A stretch of DNA of 64,000 bases from Acorus gramineus (GCA_030737835.1 CM060851.1:8911129-8975128), one strand, 5' to 3'; shown: positions 11,069-22,538, counted from the first letter of the stretch. Notes: generated by a model not told the origin, from the letters alone. Made by a program: numbers and translations.

Positions 11069-12413
11069 TGTCCGCCCCCTGGCCCAGAGAAGAGACGGCG
11101 CTTGCCGACAAGGCCGTCCTCGAGCACCCCATCCAAGAGAAGCAAGCCGGATGTAGCTGGCCATCCGTCTTCATTTCCCAAGGTGTTGCCACCTTCCTCT
11201 AACGTCCCCTCAGGCAAGGGGAAAGAGGTCGTCCCGTCCCGGCTATCAGGTTACCTCCCCCGCTGACTACTTCTCAGGACATCAGGTTACCTCCCCCGCT
11301 GACTACTTCTCAGGACCAAGAGGCCCAACCATTTGTTCCTGCTCCTCGGGCCAAGTCCCGCTTGGTCCAGGTTTTTTATTCCAGTCTGAAAGTCCGTGAC
11401 GTTGTGATTGGTTTGATCCAATCCATGATCCTGGAGAAGGACAGGGCGTTGGCGGGCGAGATAACTGCTTCTGAGGCGGGTTAAATCCTGCAAAGCATGG
11501 CCTACCAGGTACGTCTTATTTCATTGTGAATCAAATTGTGGAAGGTTACACGTTTATTATCTTTCACCATTCTTATGGTCTTCTTCTTTTGTAACAGCTC
11601 GGCATTTACTCGAGCCTGGCAGGTCAGAAATTTGATGCAGTTCAGGCACACCGTGCTTGCGAGGAAGAGCATGCAGCTCGGGAGAAAGCCGAGGCTGCTT
11701 TGAAAACCGCCCAGGAGGAACATTCTTTGGTGGTTGAAAATTTTAAGAAGGATCTCCTCGAGCTGTTCGGGGCTTTGGAGAAAGAATGGGCTGAAAGGGC
11801 TCGTATCGCCTCCGAGGTTGAACAGCAGAAGAGGGAGATGGCATTGGATTTTGAGATCCAAGTCCTTGAAAAAGTGCGAGACCGTCTGGGTTCAATTGAA
11901 AGGAAGTCTGCGGAGGCCATTTCAGTTACATATGATAGGGGTTATCACAAGGGCTTCCATGACTGCCGGGACGGGGCACCTGAGCCTGGCCCAGAGCAAG
12001 TCATTCAAGTGCTTGGGCCTCAGATCCTTGAATCTGATGAGCAGGGGGACCATCCAAATCCAACATCTTCCTCTGGGCATATGGACGTGCCTGGTCAGAT
12101 AACCAGTTTCCTTGGTTGTACCCTGTCCGATATAATTGATGTCGATGAATTTCTTTCCCCTGGCCGTCCAGAAAACTCCACTGCCATGAAGCCGGTAGTT
12201 GCTAATGTTACAGGAATGAAGAACGAGCCTTCCGAAAATGTTATGGAGTCAGGGGCGCTTCTTCTTGTGACTGGCGCTACTGAAACCATGGTTCACATGA
12301 ATGAAGACCTAGTGACGCTGGCAAGCAGAGTTGAATATCAAGACGATACTGAGGACGACTCCATTCCCCTGATCCGTCGAGTTCCCTCAAGACGTGTCAT
12401 GGAGGAGAACTAG
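11069..12413 (+). pseudogene. Gypsy-1 antisense gene 2 (aORF2), coiled-coil protein
   Basis: The start is uncertain; the ATG at 11069 opens a frame that closes at 11202. The body reads in another frame through a 36-bp tandem duplication, reaches a TAA in EITASEAG(stop)ILQSMAYQ, then a good GT-AG intron at 11509-11597 (GTACGT to AACAG). From 11598 to 12413 the frame is open: a long helical Glu/Lys/Ala-rich coiled coil (about 11630-11910), then TYDRGYHKGFHDCRDG and an acidic tail. Gypsy-2 has the same order (coiled coil then NYDRGYSQGYEDK), so the two are homologous. No Transposase_28 domain is visible here, unlike the Gypsy-2 counterpart. Function unknown. Confidence 0.65.
11245..11316. repeat. 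Perfect 36-bp tandem duplication in aORF2 of Gypsy-1
   Basis: The unit starting ATCAGGTTACCTCC and ending TTCTCAGGAC occurs at 11245-11280 and 11281-11316 without a change. Being a multiple of three, it adds 12 codons in frame. Confidence 0.9.
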
Positions 12414-12435
12414 ATTGGTGTCTCGTGGATCACCT

Positions 12436-12437
<2 letters not shown>

Positions 12438-12479
<42 letters not shown>
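12438..12479. repeat. (ATT)14 microsatellite
   Basis: Fourteen uninterrupted ATT units 25 bases after the stop codon of the second antisense gene. Confidence 0.92.
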
Positions 12480-12908
12480 TTGTGTTGTCTCTATTTTTTT
12501 TTACAAGATACTCATGGTTCGATGGTTAAATGGCGAAAATAACACTTTATTGTATGGTGAATGCATTTGAGCAATGTACTTTGCCCTTTGAGTGTGGTTT
12601 GATTGCTTGTATTGCTGCCTTACTTTCTTCGCACGCTTGTTTCTCTTCCCTTTTTTTTTATATACTATCTTGTGATGCCGACATGAGTTGATAATAGGGA
12701 GAGGTAAACCGCTCGTGGTTGGCATATGCTGACCTTCCCTGAATACTTCTCGGAGTTAGGTTTTTACAATACGTTCTAGTAAAAATGGTTTGCGCCCGTC
12801 TTATTGTTATGTGTGCTTTTTGCGCTGTCCTGTTGAACGTAAGTTGCACGGACGCATAGACTTCGTTATGTCATTGAGGTTGGTGTGCGGCTTCTAGGGT
12901 TGAACTGT

Positions 12909-13349
12909 GTTGAGTGCAAAGAGCGACCTCAATCGAGTTTTAGCCCGTTGAGTGTGGCTTAGTCGTTTGGCTAGTTGCGCGACTTTGAGGGCTGAATCGA
13001 GTTGAGTGCAAAGAGCGACCTCAATCGAGTTTCAGCCCATTGAGTGCGGCTTAGTTGTTCCATTTGGCTAGTTGCACGACTTCGAGGGCTGAATCGAGTT
13101 GAGTGCAAAGAGCGACCTCAATCGAGTTTCAGCCCGTTGAGTGCGGCTTAGTTGTGCCGTTTGGCTAGTTGCGTGACTTTGAGGGCTGAATCGAGTTGAG
13201 TGCAAAGAGCGACCTCAATCGAGTTTCAGCCCGTTGAGTGCGGCTTAATTGTGCCGTTTGGCTAGTTGCGCGACTTCGAGGGCTGAATCGAGTTGAGTGC
13301 AAAGAGCGACCTCGATCAAGTTTCAGCCCGTTGAGTGCGGCTTAGTCCT
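12909..13349. repeat. 4.5 copies of a 97-bp tandem repeat between pol and the antisense genes
   Basis: The phrase GTTGAGTGCAAAGAGCGACC starts at 12909, 13001, 13098, 13195 and 13292, giving periods of 92, 97, 97 and 97 bp. The array lies exactly where the minus-strand pol and plus-strand antisense transcription units converge. It contains the words GAGTGC and GCGACCTC, which recur in the equivalent place of Gypsy-2. Confidence 0.92.
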
Positions 13350-13424
13350 GCAGTGTTACTCATGCACATAGAAGACTAACGAAAGAAAGCATTTCTCATT
13401 AATGATAATATTTTTTGAGATGAA

Positions 13425-14500
13425 TTACATTCCACGGTCGGGGAATTTCATGTCCGTCCTTGTTTCTAAGTGATATGCTCTGTTTGGTCCGACTTGCATG
13501 ACCTTAAAAGGGCCTTCCCAGTTCGAACCGAGTTTGTCGTCCTTCTTGTTTCTGGTCTCTGGAAAGACTTCTCTGAGAACTAGGTTGCCAATTTTGATAT
13601 TTCTCCTTGAGACTCGCCGGTTGTAGTACCGAGATATCTGATTCTTGTAATCTTCCGTTCTTATTGCTGCGATCTCTCTCCTCTCATCGTGGAGCTCTAG
13701 ATCTTGAATCATCTGGCTGTCATTCTCAGCTCGGTCAAAATTCTGAGTTCGGAGCATGGGCAGGTCGGTCTCAATGGGCAGGACGGCTTCAATTCCGAAT
13801 GCCAATGAGAAGGGAGTCTCTCCCGTAGACCTTCTCGAGGTGGTCCGGTAAGACTAGAGAACTGAGGGGAGCTCTTCGACCCACTTCCCTTTGGCGCTGT
13901 CCAATCTCTTTTTTAGACTGTTCAGGATGGTTCGGTTCATAATTTTGGCTTGTCCATTGCTTTGCGGATAACATGGAGTTGAGAAGTAATGCTGTACTTT
14001 TAGCTCTTTGCAGAACTCTTTTATCAAGGAGTTGTCAAACTACTTGCCATTGTTAGAAATAATGGAGTGTGGTACCCCAAATCGACATACTATTTACTTC
14101 CACATGAAAGCTTTGACTTCTGTGTCCTTGATCCTTGCTAGAGGCACCGCTTCAACCCACTTGGTAAAGTAATCCGTGGTGACCAGAAGGAAGCGCTCTT
14201 GCTGGGGTGCCATGGGCATAGGTCCTACGATATTAGCCCCCATTGGGCGAAAGGCCAGGGGATTTTGAGAGGGACAAGGTCTGCAGCTGGTTGGTGGATG
14301 AGTGAACCATACTTTTGACAATTCTAACATTTCTGAATGAGATCCGCGGAGTCCCTTTTCATGCTCGGCCAAAAATATCCGATCGATACTGCTTGAAGAG
14401 CTAGTGATCTTGAACCAATGTGTCCTCCGCACAGGCCTGAGTGGAGTGTGTTTAGCACCCGTTGTGCTTCCTGAGGTCCGATGCATCTTAGGTAACGTCC
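13425..14500 (-). pseudogene. pol: Gypsy-1 integrase remnant
   Basis: On the minus strand the core begins with GANIVGPMPM and TTDYFTKWVEAVPLAR, a standard gypsy integrase signature. The second catalytic motif reads ISNNGK followed by TAG, where ISDNGTQF is usual, so the Asp is changed to Asn and a stop follows. The Glu motif reads SNGQAKIMN, with Lys in place of Glu. A further TAG replaces the Trp of VLWSYRTT. After this the frame is open to 13425 (FSLAFGIEAVLPIE and the C-terminal region). All these lesions are consistent with G-to-A transitions in the sense strand. It is in a different frame from the rest of pol because of a shift near 14330. The enzyme is dead. Confidence 0.88.
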
Positions 14501-17085
14501 CTGAAAGCTTCTCTTATAGAGAATTCCCATAGATGACATCCGGAATCTAGCTGCCCTTTGTTTGAGTTTTCTTGCCTTGAATTTGATCTTTGGTAGAAAT
14601 CCTTTTGAAAGGTGCTTCTTGATGTCCGTCATCCGATTAGGTGAATCTTCCACGCAGGCAACCATCAAGATCTCATTCGCCCTTTCGATACTTGAGATTT
14701 TAAGATAATAGATTTGAATACTTCTGTTTGGCTTTCCAATGATGGATGATGCCAGGTTGGCCAACGCATCGGCTTGAGCATTGAGCTCTCTTTCTATCTG
14801 ATGGATGGTAGCCGATTTGAATTGAGAGAGTAAAAACTGCACCCTCTCCTGGTATGCCATCATCCGTTCATCCTTGGTTTCATACTCTCCGGTACTTTGG
14901 TAGACTACCAGTTGCGAGTCGCTGTATATGTCAATGAACTTAACACCGAGGTGAATTGCAAGATCCAATCCCACAATGAGGGCTTCATACTCCGCCTCGT
15001 TGTTGGACGCTCGTAAGCCTAGCTTTATTACATGTTTGAACAGAAGCCAGTTGCTGTTTTTCAAGACCAGGCTTGCCCCCACGCCTTTCCGATTAGATGC
15101 TCCATTGACGTTTAGAGTCCACGTTGGGCCGGTCACTATCTCTTGATTGTCGATCATAAGAACTTCGTTGGACGATGGGGTTAAGTCGGCTAAAACGTCA
15201 GCGACTACTTGCCCTTTTATAGCACTTCTTGGGATGTATTGGAGATCAAAGGGGGACAGTTTGATCACCCATTTCAGCATTCACCCGGTGATGTTAGCTT
15301 TTTTAATGATAAGCTTAAGTGGGTAATCAGTCACTACATTGATTGAGTGAGCAACGAAGTAGTGCCTAAGCTTCCGAGAGGACACAAGGAGGGCGTAGAC
15401 GACCTTTTCGAGGTAAAGGTATCTGGACTCTGGTCCACATAAGAATTTGCTAACGTAGTAGACTGGATGTTGTACTCCCTCATGTTCTTTAATGATAGTT
15501 GAACTGACCGCATGGTCAGAAATCGCAATGTACAGATATAGAGGCTCGCCTGGATTTGGCTTCATTAGCAACCGAGGCGACGCTAGATATATGTTGAGTT
15601 CTTCAAAGGCTGACTGGCATTCGGGGGTCCAGTCGAACTTCTCGGCCTTCCTGAGCAATTTAAAGAAAGGGAGGTTCCTTTCAGTAGCCTTTGAGATAAA
15701 TCGGTTTAGGGATGCCAGTCTTCTGGTCAGCCTTTGAACTTCCTTCCGATTCCTTGGCAGGTCCATTTCCAGCACTGCTTTGATTTGATCAAGGTTATCT
15801 TCTATTCCCCGATGTTGTGGTCAAGAAGCCGAGGAAGTTTCCCGATTCTACCTCGAAAGAACATTTAGCTGCGTTGAGCTTCATGCGGTAGTCTTGAAGC
15901 ACTGCTCCATATGATCACCTCGCTTGTCACTTCTCACCAGCATGTCGTCTATATAGACTTCAACGGTCTTGCCGATCTGTTGCTTGAACATTTTGGTGAT
16001 TTGTCGCTGGTATGTTGCCCCCGCATTCTTTAGTCCGAAGGGCATGACCTTGTAGCAGTAGGTGCACATCGGGGTGATGAATGCTGTCTTTTCTATGTAC
16101 ATTGGGATCTGATGATACCCCGAATATGCGTCCATAAAGCTCATCAGCTCATTGCTCGAGAAGGCATCTACCAACTGATCTATTTTAGGAAGGGGGAAAC
16201 TGTCCTTTGGGCAAGCGCTGTTGAGGTCAGTGAAATCGACGCAGACTCCCCACTTTTGATTTTTCTTGGGCACCACCACAGTATTGGCTAGCCAATCGGG
16301 GTATCGGACTTCCCAGATGAACCCCGCGGCCAGGAGCTTCTCCACCTCTTCCTTGATCGCATCGGCATGAGTTGGTGCAACTCGCCTTTGCCGTTGCTTG
16401 ATGGGTCATACTATAGGGGAGATGTACATCCGGTGGTAGATCACATCTGGATTGATGCTGAGCATATCAGACGTCGTCCATACGAACACATCTACGTGCT
16501 CATGGAGTAATTTGATCAGACATGTTCTTTCACTTTGGTTTAACGCGGTACCAATAAGGAAATACTTCTCCGGTTCGATGAAGATTTTCTCCAGATCTTC
16601 AACCACCCTTTGAGCAGGATCGGGTTGGGCCTCGTCGGCCTTCACCCAATCCTTCAGTAATTGCTATCTCTTCGAGTGTATGCCATCTACAACTCCGGGT
16701 TGCTTTTGGTTGGAGCTTTGCCGGAAGTGGCGATGGCGTAACACCTCTTTGCAGTGGGCTGATCGCCCCATATCTCCATAATGCCATGTGAGGTCGGGAA
16801 ACGCAGCTTCTGGTGATAAGTCAATGGTATGGCCTTCATCGCCCCCAGCCAGGTGCGGCCTGTGATGGCATTGTAAGGGGAAGGGAAGTCCATGGCAGTG
16901 AACTCGGGTCATAACTGTTTCCTCGCCTGCCCACACAGGCAAATTTATCCGACCGGCCGAAATAGCTTGGCTTCCATTGAAAGCAATCAACGGATCCCTC
17001 ATTGGCTCGAGGCTTGAGGGTTTCAGGCCCATCTTGAGATAAGGCTGCATGAACAAAATATCGGTCGAACTTCCGGTGTCTATCA
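14324..17085 (-). pseudogene. pol: Gypsy-1 pol: protease, reverse transcriptase, RNase H and second RNase H
   Basis: Read on the minus strand. The protease motif LIDTGSSTDILF near 17075 is intact but lies one base out of frame with gag. RT follows, with VDFTDLNSACPKDSFPLPKI, FMDAYSGYHQI and the active site YIDDM (about 15950). A TAG at 16406 interrupts its start and another stop at 15881 ends that part. The RT thumb and first RNase H run 15775-15281. The frame 15280-14324 carries a second RNase H-like domain (NVNGASNRKGVGASLVL, IYSDSQLVV, LNAQADALANLA) and then the HHCC zinc finger of integrase (HSGLCGGHIG). Two RNase H domains are diagnostic for the Tat lineage. Non-functional. Confidence 0.9.
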
Positions 17086-18849
17086 GTACCCTTTGACATC
17101 ATAATTCGCGATGCGTAAGGTGATGACCAGAGCGTCACTGTGCGGTAAGGAGACATCTGCCAAATCGTCATTGGAAAAGGATGTGAGCCCTGGATCCTCT
17201 GCTTTCGATCTTTTGGTGATGAGTCGGGCTTCCTGATCGATCTGCAAGACTTCTATATGACCCGAGCTCTTTTTTCCAGCCCGTTGGACCGACTTGGGGT
17301 CTTCTAAAACTGGTAATCCTCCACAGATCATGTCGATGACGCCGGCCGCGTGTGATGGGGAAACAACAATCACGTGTTTTTCAGGCCTCTTCTCTTCCTC
17401 AGTGTCTATAAACTCCTTGAGCTTTCCTTTGCGGACCAATACCTCTAGGAACCCCTTCAGTGTTCGGCAACTCTCCGTCTGGTGTCCATAGTCTCTATGA
17501 TAATCACAATTAAGACCTTTGTCTCTTGTGGCCAGATCGCTCCTCATCGGGGGTGCCCATTGAAAGAACGGCGCATTCCTTATATTTTCCAGGATTTGAA
17601 CGAGAGGGAGAGTAAACTTGGTGTACTGGCGTTCCCTGACTTCGTTGGTCGTCGGATTACTCTTTGTGTCAGCTCGCGGCTTGCGTCCTCTATCCTCCTT
17701 TGTTGGTGGATTTTTGGAGATTGTTGCTACCGCCTGGGGTTTAGAGGATGGGGCCTCATCCTCGACTTTGGCATACTTCTCTGCCCGGCACATTAGTTCA
17801 TTCAGCGACTCTGAGATCTTTTTTACCAGGGAATTCCTAAGTTCATGCTTGGGCGGTAGTCCATTGCGAAACACCATTACAGCGGCATTGGGGTCGCACT
17901 TATCAACTTCAAACATGAGGAGACGGAAGCGATCCACATAAGATTCCCCAGTTTGCATGTGCACTTTCATCAAATCTCCCAAGTCCTTCTGTTTGCGACT
18001 GCATATAAAATGCTAGGCAAACAGGGTTCTGAGGTCTTCAAAACACCGAATCGAACCGCCAGGAAGTTGATGGAACCAACTGAGGGCCGCTCCTTCCAAA
18101 CTGGAAGGGAACATCCCACACATAAGTTCATCATACTGTTCGTACAAAGCCATCGTGTGGCGAAAGCTCAACACCTGATCGAATGGGTCGGTTGTCCCAT
18201 TATACGGCCAGAATTTGGGTTGCACGAACTTCTTGGGTAGGGTACTATGCAAGATATGCTGGACGAATGGAGATTCAAACCCTTTCAGTGCTCTGGCGAT
18301 GAAATCCCGGTCCTGGGTGTTCATCATCTCACTCTTATATGTTTGTCTTGTCCGGTCAGGCCGTTCGTCTTCATAGTCATCGTCCGACGATGCCGAGTAG
18401 TGGTTGGGACTGCGGAAACGTCCGTGCCTTGGTGGCTGCGGTACGCGTTCACCCTTTGGTTCTCGTCGCGGAGAACGACCGCGGCGCCTCTCTTGGTTTG
18501 GCTTAAGTCGGGTTCCCCTTGAGGGAAATGCTGCCTGAGCCGGTCCTCTCTCCTGCCGCCTATGCTCCTCTCTAGAAGAATACACCGACTTGCCAACTCT
18601 TTCATTAGCTTGCTGACTTTGCTGGTCCTAGTTGCGTAGGACACCTTCCCCTACAATCGGGTTCCCTTGATTTTGCACTTCTGGAGGTAGTGGCGGTACA
18701 GCAGCTGGTCGCTTCAAAATCTCCTCCATCAGGTTTTCGAGGTGATGATATTTCTGGTTCATCTCTTCGAGTTCCTTTGCGTAGTTGCGCTCTGCTTCAG
18801 GCGTCGGGTTCTGGGAAGTCGACCCTATTGTAGTTTTGCTCTTCGTCAA
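17086..18849 (-). pseudogene. gag: Gypsy-1 gag
   Basis: One minus-strand frame from the ATG at 18849 with in-frame stops at 18628-18630 and 18013-18015. It contains a coiled N-terminus (RNYAKELEEMNQKYHHLENL), an Arg-rich linker, the retrotransposon gag domain (KFWPYNGTTDPFDQVLSFRH to GESYVDRFRLLMF) and a zinc-knuckle-like CDYHRDYGHQTESC at about 17480-17520. At its end the sequence runs towards the protease but loses one base after NYDVK, so the gag-pro frame breaks. At the second stop Gypsy-2 has Glu (FAEHFICSR), so a Glu codon was probably turned into TAG. Confidence 0.88.
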
Positions 18850-18965
18850 GGCCGGATCCTCAGATGTTATTTGATTACCTTCCCCGTCTTTCTCTTGGAT
18901 CGTCGATCAAATCCTTGTCATCACCATCTTCTCTGTTTTGAAGTTTGGGACGGCTTCTTGCTCGG

Positions 18966-18982
18966 TCCCACAGACGGCGCCA
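18966..18982 (-). other. Gypsy-1 primer-binding site
   Basis: On the minus strand TGGCGCCGTCTGTGGGA starts three bases after the end of the 5' LTR. The TGG start is complementary to a tRNA CCA end. I do not assign the tRNA species. Gypsy-2 has the same site with one change. Confidence 0.85.
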
Positions 18983-18985
18983 ATT

Positions 18986-19862
18986 TGTGGGAGATGAGAT
19001 CAGGTTTTCACCCTCTTGGGCCGGATCCTCTCTGATCCGGGCTTTTGTTGTGTGTCTGAGATGATGTTCATGATGAATCTCTCCTTCTTCCTGACGTCCC
19101 GCGATAGGCCTCTGACTCCAGTCGCCGTTACCGTCCTCCTTCTACGGCCTTTGGGTACCTGAAACTCACACAAGTGCGGTGCCGGCTAACGCCCCTCTGA
19201 CGCTCAAGTCAGTTTTCTTCCTTGGGAAGAAGAAGAACTTAGAATTCTTGAGGACTAAATATTTGAGAGGGAGTGCTCGCATACCTTGATGGGGAGATGA
19301 AGTCCCCCTTTTATACTCGAGAAGGGGCGTGCCGAGCTTGGCCTTGTGGAGTGACTATATCTTGATATGGAATCTCCATGTGGCCTCTGGATATGTGGAC
19401 ATGTGTTACTTAGTGATCATTGCCCTATAACTGTTTTTCTGACATCCTGTCCTTTTCCAGTGTCAGGGTATATTCCCTCTGCTAACCATTACTATGCAAG
19501 GATGGGTGTATGGCTGACCTGTATTTCAATTCGGGTATTACATCCTGGTCTGTCTACCCTTTAAGTCGGACATTGTTCTGTATCTGTTCCTAGTCGGTTA
19601 AGTCTTGGCCAACCATCTTTCAGTGGATGCCCGACCTATCCTGGTCGAGCATAACTTTGTGTCTGGTTAGGCCTGGTCGGGCATAACCATTTGTCTGGCC
19701 TACCTGTGAAAGTGGGCCTGACGTAGTTGTGAGGGAGTTTTGGCTCATGGACTTGCTCACTCCCAAGTTCTCTTTTATCATCATGGGCTAATCCTTGCTT
19801 AATTCTCATACTTATACAATCTTATTCCTTATCTACCCTTCTGACGAATTTGGTCTCCTACA
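18986..19862 (-). repeat. Gypsy-1 5' LTR, with TATA box at 19308-19315
   Basis: 877 bp, the same length as the 3' LTR, with TG..CA ends. On the minus strand TATAAAAG at 19308-19315 is well placed to drive gag-pol. The small number of differences from the 3' LTR implies a fairly recent insertion, though I did not count them exactly. Confidence 0.95.
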
Positions 19863-21267
19863 GCCATCAATACTTGAATGATGGAATTACAAAATTTTCA
19901 AAAAATAGTAGAAATAGACACACATTTTAGAAACAAACTATTAAAACTCTAAACTAAGAAGTTATAAAAAAAAATAGTAAAATAATATAATAATAAATTT
20001 AAAAAATGACTTTGAGGATCCAATCAAAAGAAAATTTGATTCCTGAGTGGTTCAAGACATGTCTATGAGTATGAACCCTTTTCTATCGTGAAGGACTCAT
20101 TGGGATACCCCCAATTTGATATAATATGAGTTATTTTAAGAGGTGAGGATCTGTGTTGGAGTCACAATGAGACTCTCTATATACAAGTCATGCACATTAC
20201 ATGATGCTATGTAGATGACATAAGAACTATTTAAACTTTGCATGCATAGTTTTTTTGTCAATACTAAACAAAGTATGTGCATTTCATTTGAAATAATTTT
20301 TAATACCAATGTAACATATTTATATTGGTCAACACAGAATTTTTAAACATTTAAGCACGGGAGGATCGAGACTCTAATTTTAATACTGAGATAAAAAAAA
20401 TCATATTATTTGTCATTTAGACATTTCCATGGTCCCTTTCAATATGTTTTCTTCTTGTTTTCTCGTTCCAACGACTCATCATCACAAGATTTGACACAAT
20501 ATAAGTTGTCATTAAATTTTGACTCATCCTTGCTGAGTGATATCATGGATAAAACATCAGGTTCAATTGCCAATAGTTAGTACTAGACCAATCACATGCA
20601 AATATGCAATAGCAGATTGTGCTAATAATCCAATTGGTAGCTTTGAATTATGGTCGAAATGATAACAACCTCACTTGTGCTATTTATATATTTCAATGAA
20701 ATGATTGCAACCAGTACTTCTTGTTTCACTTTCACTTCACGCCTGCAAGTACCCATTATTTTTTCCCCTTCTGAATTTTTTTTTGAAGCTCTGGTGTTTC
20801 AATGTTAAACTATTTCTTCCAAGACTGAATTATTATTTTTTTATATTTTTATTTTTAATATGAGATGCCTTGCATGCGCATTCAGCTTTGGAAGGCAAGC
20901 CATGATCGTTGGGCATGTTTGAATGGGGTGTGTGTGAGATTTTTTTATAGGAAAATTAAACTTCGTGAAGAGGAGATACACAGCATGCAAAGAGAATCTT
21001 GTGTTGTTTTGTCAGAGTGAGTTGTTGGAGAAAGAGCAAGTGTTTAATTAATATGATTGATTTGGTCGGCCAGCTGGGATTATTTTTGACAAAAAATTAA
21101 AGATGCCATTTCAATTGTTTAAACAAGTGACAACTCTTCAAAAGATAAAACAAAATATATATTTAGAATAATGTTTTCTTGTGGGTATATTTAGAATAAT
21201 TATATTTAAATATGTATAAAATTCATAAAATAGGAATACAGAGTAGGGTCAATGGGTTATAAATGGA
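19863..21267. other. AT-rich intergenic DNA right of Gypsy-1
   Basis: No gene recognised. From about 21080 the sequence is paralogous to about 56640-56795. Confidence 0.6.
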
Positions 21268-21545
21268 GAGTGCTGCTACACTCAGTTTTATTCTCAGTCC
21301 AAAACACAGACCTTATATACCTCGTTACAGATTTAATTAAGCATATACCTCGTTAGATGATGTATATATCTAATTGAATTTTTTCTTACACTTGCTAAAA
21401 ATGGATTCATTTAATTTGAAATGGAGTGATATGCACTTTTTATTAAAATATATACCTATTTAGATGATGTTTACTATTTTAAAAAAAATAAAAACATGTG
21501 AGGTCTGAGTTTTTGTTGATAAATGTGACTGAGTGTATTTTTTTC
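21268..21545. mobile_element. MITE with MULE-like terminal motif
   Basis: About 280 bp between inverted TACACTCAGT at 21277-21286 and its complement at 21528-21537. The inner ends are also partly inverted (ACTCAGACCT type). The same terminal core occurs in MULE-1 and MULE-2. The paralogous segment near 56.8 kb lacks this element and carries a different MITE instead, which supports insertion. Confidence 0.65.
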
Positions 21546-21667
21546 TTAAATGGAATTGTTCAAAAAACTGTCTCAATGCGCGAAAATGATTTGTTGGCTA
21601 TACAACTCTGGCCCACACGTAACATGGGCAACCTTGTTTTGGACTAGGAGCCCATCAGATCACATCA

Positions 21668-21676
21668 TTAGAAACT
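21668..21676. repeat. MULE-1 target-site duplication, left copy
   Basis: TTAGAAACT, matching TTAGAAACC at 42869-42877 with one mismatch. The uninterrupted paralogue at about 57180 reads CCATTAGAAACCTCATGG, confirming the empty site. Confidence 0.85.
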
Positions 21677-21836
21677 GGAAAATGTTACACTCAGTCGGTT
21701 TCTCAGTCCCAAACTCAGACTCCACATAGAATCCGACGTGGCGAGAGTGGGGCGACGTGGAATCATTCGGCGGGCCCGGATGGGTTTTGAGAATTTTTGG
21801 ATTTCAAAATTCCTCGATAAGGGCGGACTGACGAAA

Positions 21837-21943
21837 CCGACTGACAGGCATTAAATGATTTAACATTTTTTAAAATAAAAAACACTGAACCGACTTACAG
21901 GCATTAAATTATTGTAACATTTTTTAAAATAAAATAATGGATG
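21837..21943. repeat. 53-bp tandem duplication near the left end of MULE-1
   Basis: CCGACTGACAGGCATTAAAT at 21837 recurs as CCGACTTACAGGCATTAAAT at 21890, and both are followed by TTTAACATTTTTTAAAATAA-like sequence. Confidence 0.8.
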
Positions 21944-22057
21944 GCATTGAATGCTTATCCCCTCGAAAAGGAATGCTGACATTGATTTGACGGCTTGAGT
22001 GGATGTTTCTAAATGTACCAAAGCACCAATGTGGAGTATGAAAAAGCTGGGCATACT

Positions 22058-22157
22058 CTGACTCTGATTCGCGGGGCCCACGCATGGCCCATATTCGTCT
22101 TGCAATGACACGTTAGTCCTGGCTTGACACGTGTCGTGGTGCGGATTTTTACCTCCA
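22058..22157 (-). repeat. Gypsy-2 3' LTR remnant (100 bp)
   Basis: Matches 33597-33696 over exactly 100 bp from CTGACTCTGATTCGCGGGGC to TTTTTACCTCCA with only a few changes. Left of 22058 similarity to the other LTR stops at once. Confidence 0.9.
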
Positions 22158-22176
22158 TAGATGCCCCCTCTCCTGC
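22158..22176 (-). other. Gypsy-2 polypurine tract
   Basis: The minus strand reads GGCAGGAGAGGGGGCATCTA-like sequence directly before the LTR (TGGAGGTAAAA). Confidence 0.78.
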
Positions 22177-22538
22177 CTTTTTGAATTGTCGAGAGAGCAG
22201 GAGATCAGGAAAAATCATCTCGCCTCCGCCCCTCTCGGGGGGTCAAAGATCTGCTCACATGTTTCCTTGAGATTTTTTGATCCATTCAGGATTTGACGGC
22301 TGACCTGCTGTATCAGCATTAATGGCGCGTGGCCTTCTATGGTGTTTGGAACATCCAAACATAAGCGCCTCTTCGGATTTCATGAAATCCCTTTTATTGG
22401 CATTGACTTCTCCTTGATATTTGCAATGAATAAGTGCTGCCATCTTTTCGAAGCGTTGCTTCGACGGTATTTAAGGGGTTGAGAGGGAGGCGCTCCTCAT
22501 CCTATCTCTTTTTCTCCCCTTCAACCTTCGAAAACTCC

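Larger units (their letters stand above)
7527..19862 (-). mobile_element. Gypsy-1: Tat-like Ty3/gypsy LTR retrotransposon with antisense genes
   Basis: Complete element of 12.3 kb read on the minus strand: 5' LTR 18986-19862, PBS 18966-18982, gag, protease, RT, RNase H, a second RNase H-like domain, integrase, a long extra region, PPT 8404-8420 and 3' LTR 7527-8403. Both LTRs are 877 bp and differ at scattered positions only. The dual RNase H and the long extra region with opposite-strand genes between integrase and the 3' LTR are marks of the Tat lineage (as in Grande and Retand). All coding parts are broken, so it cannot move by itself. It lies about 500 bp downstream of the NaKR-like gene and may influence that gene's chromatin (inference). 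Confidence 0.93.

Noticed and set aside
12909..13349. CRISPR array
   Set aside because: The repeats are 97 bp and contiguous without unique spacers, and lie in a plant retrotransposon.
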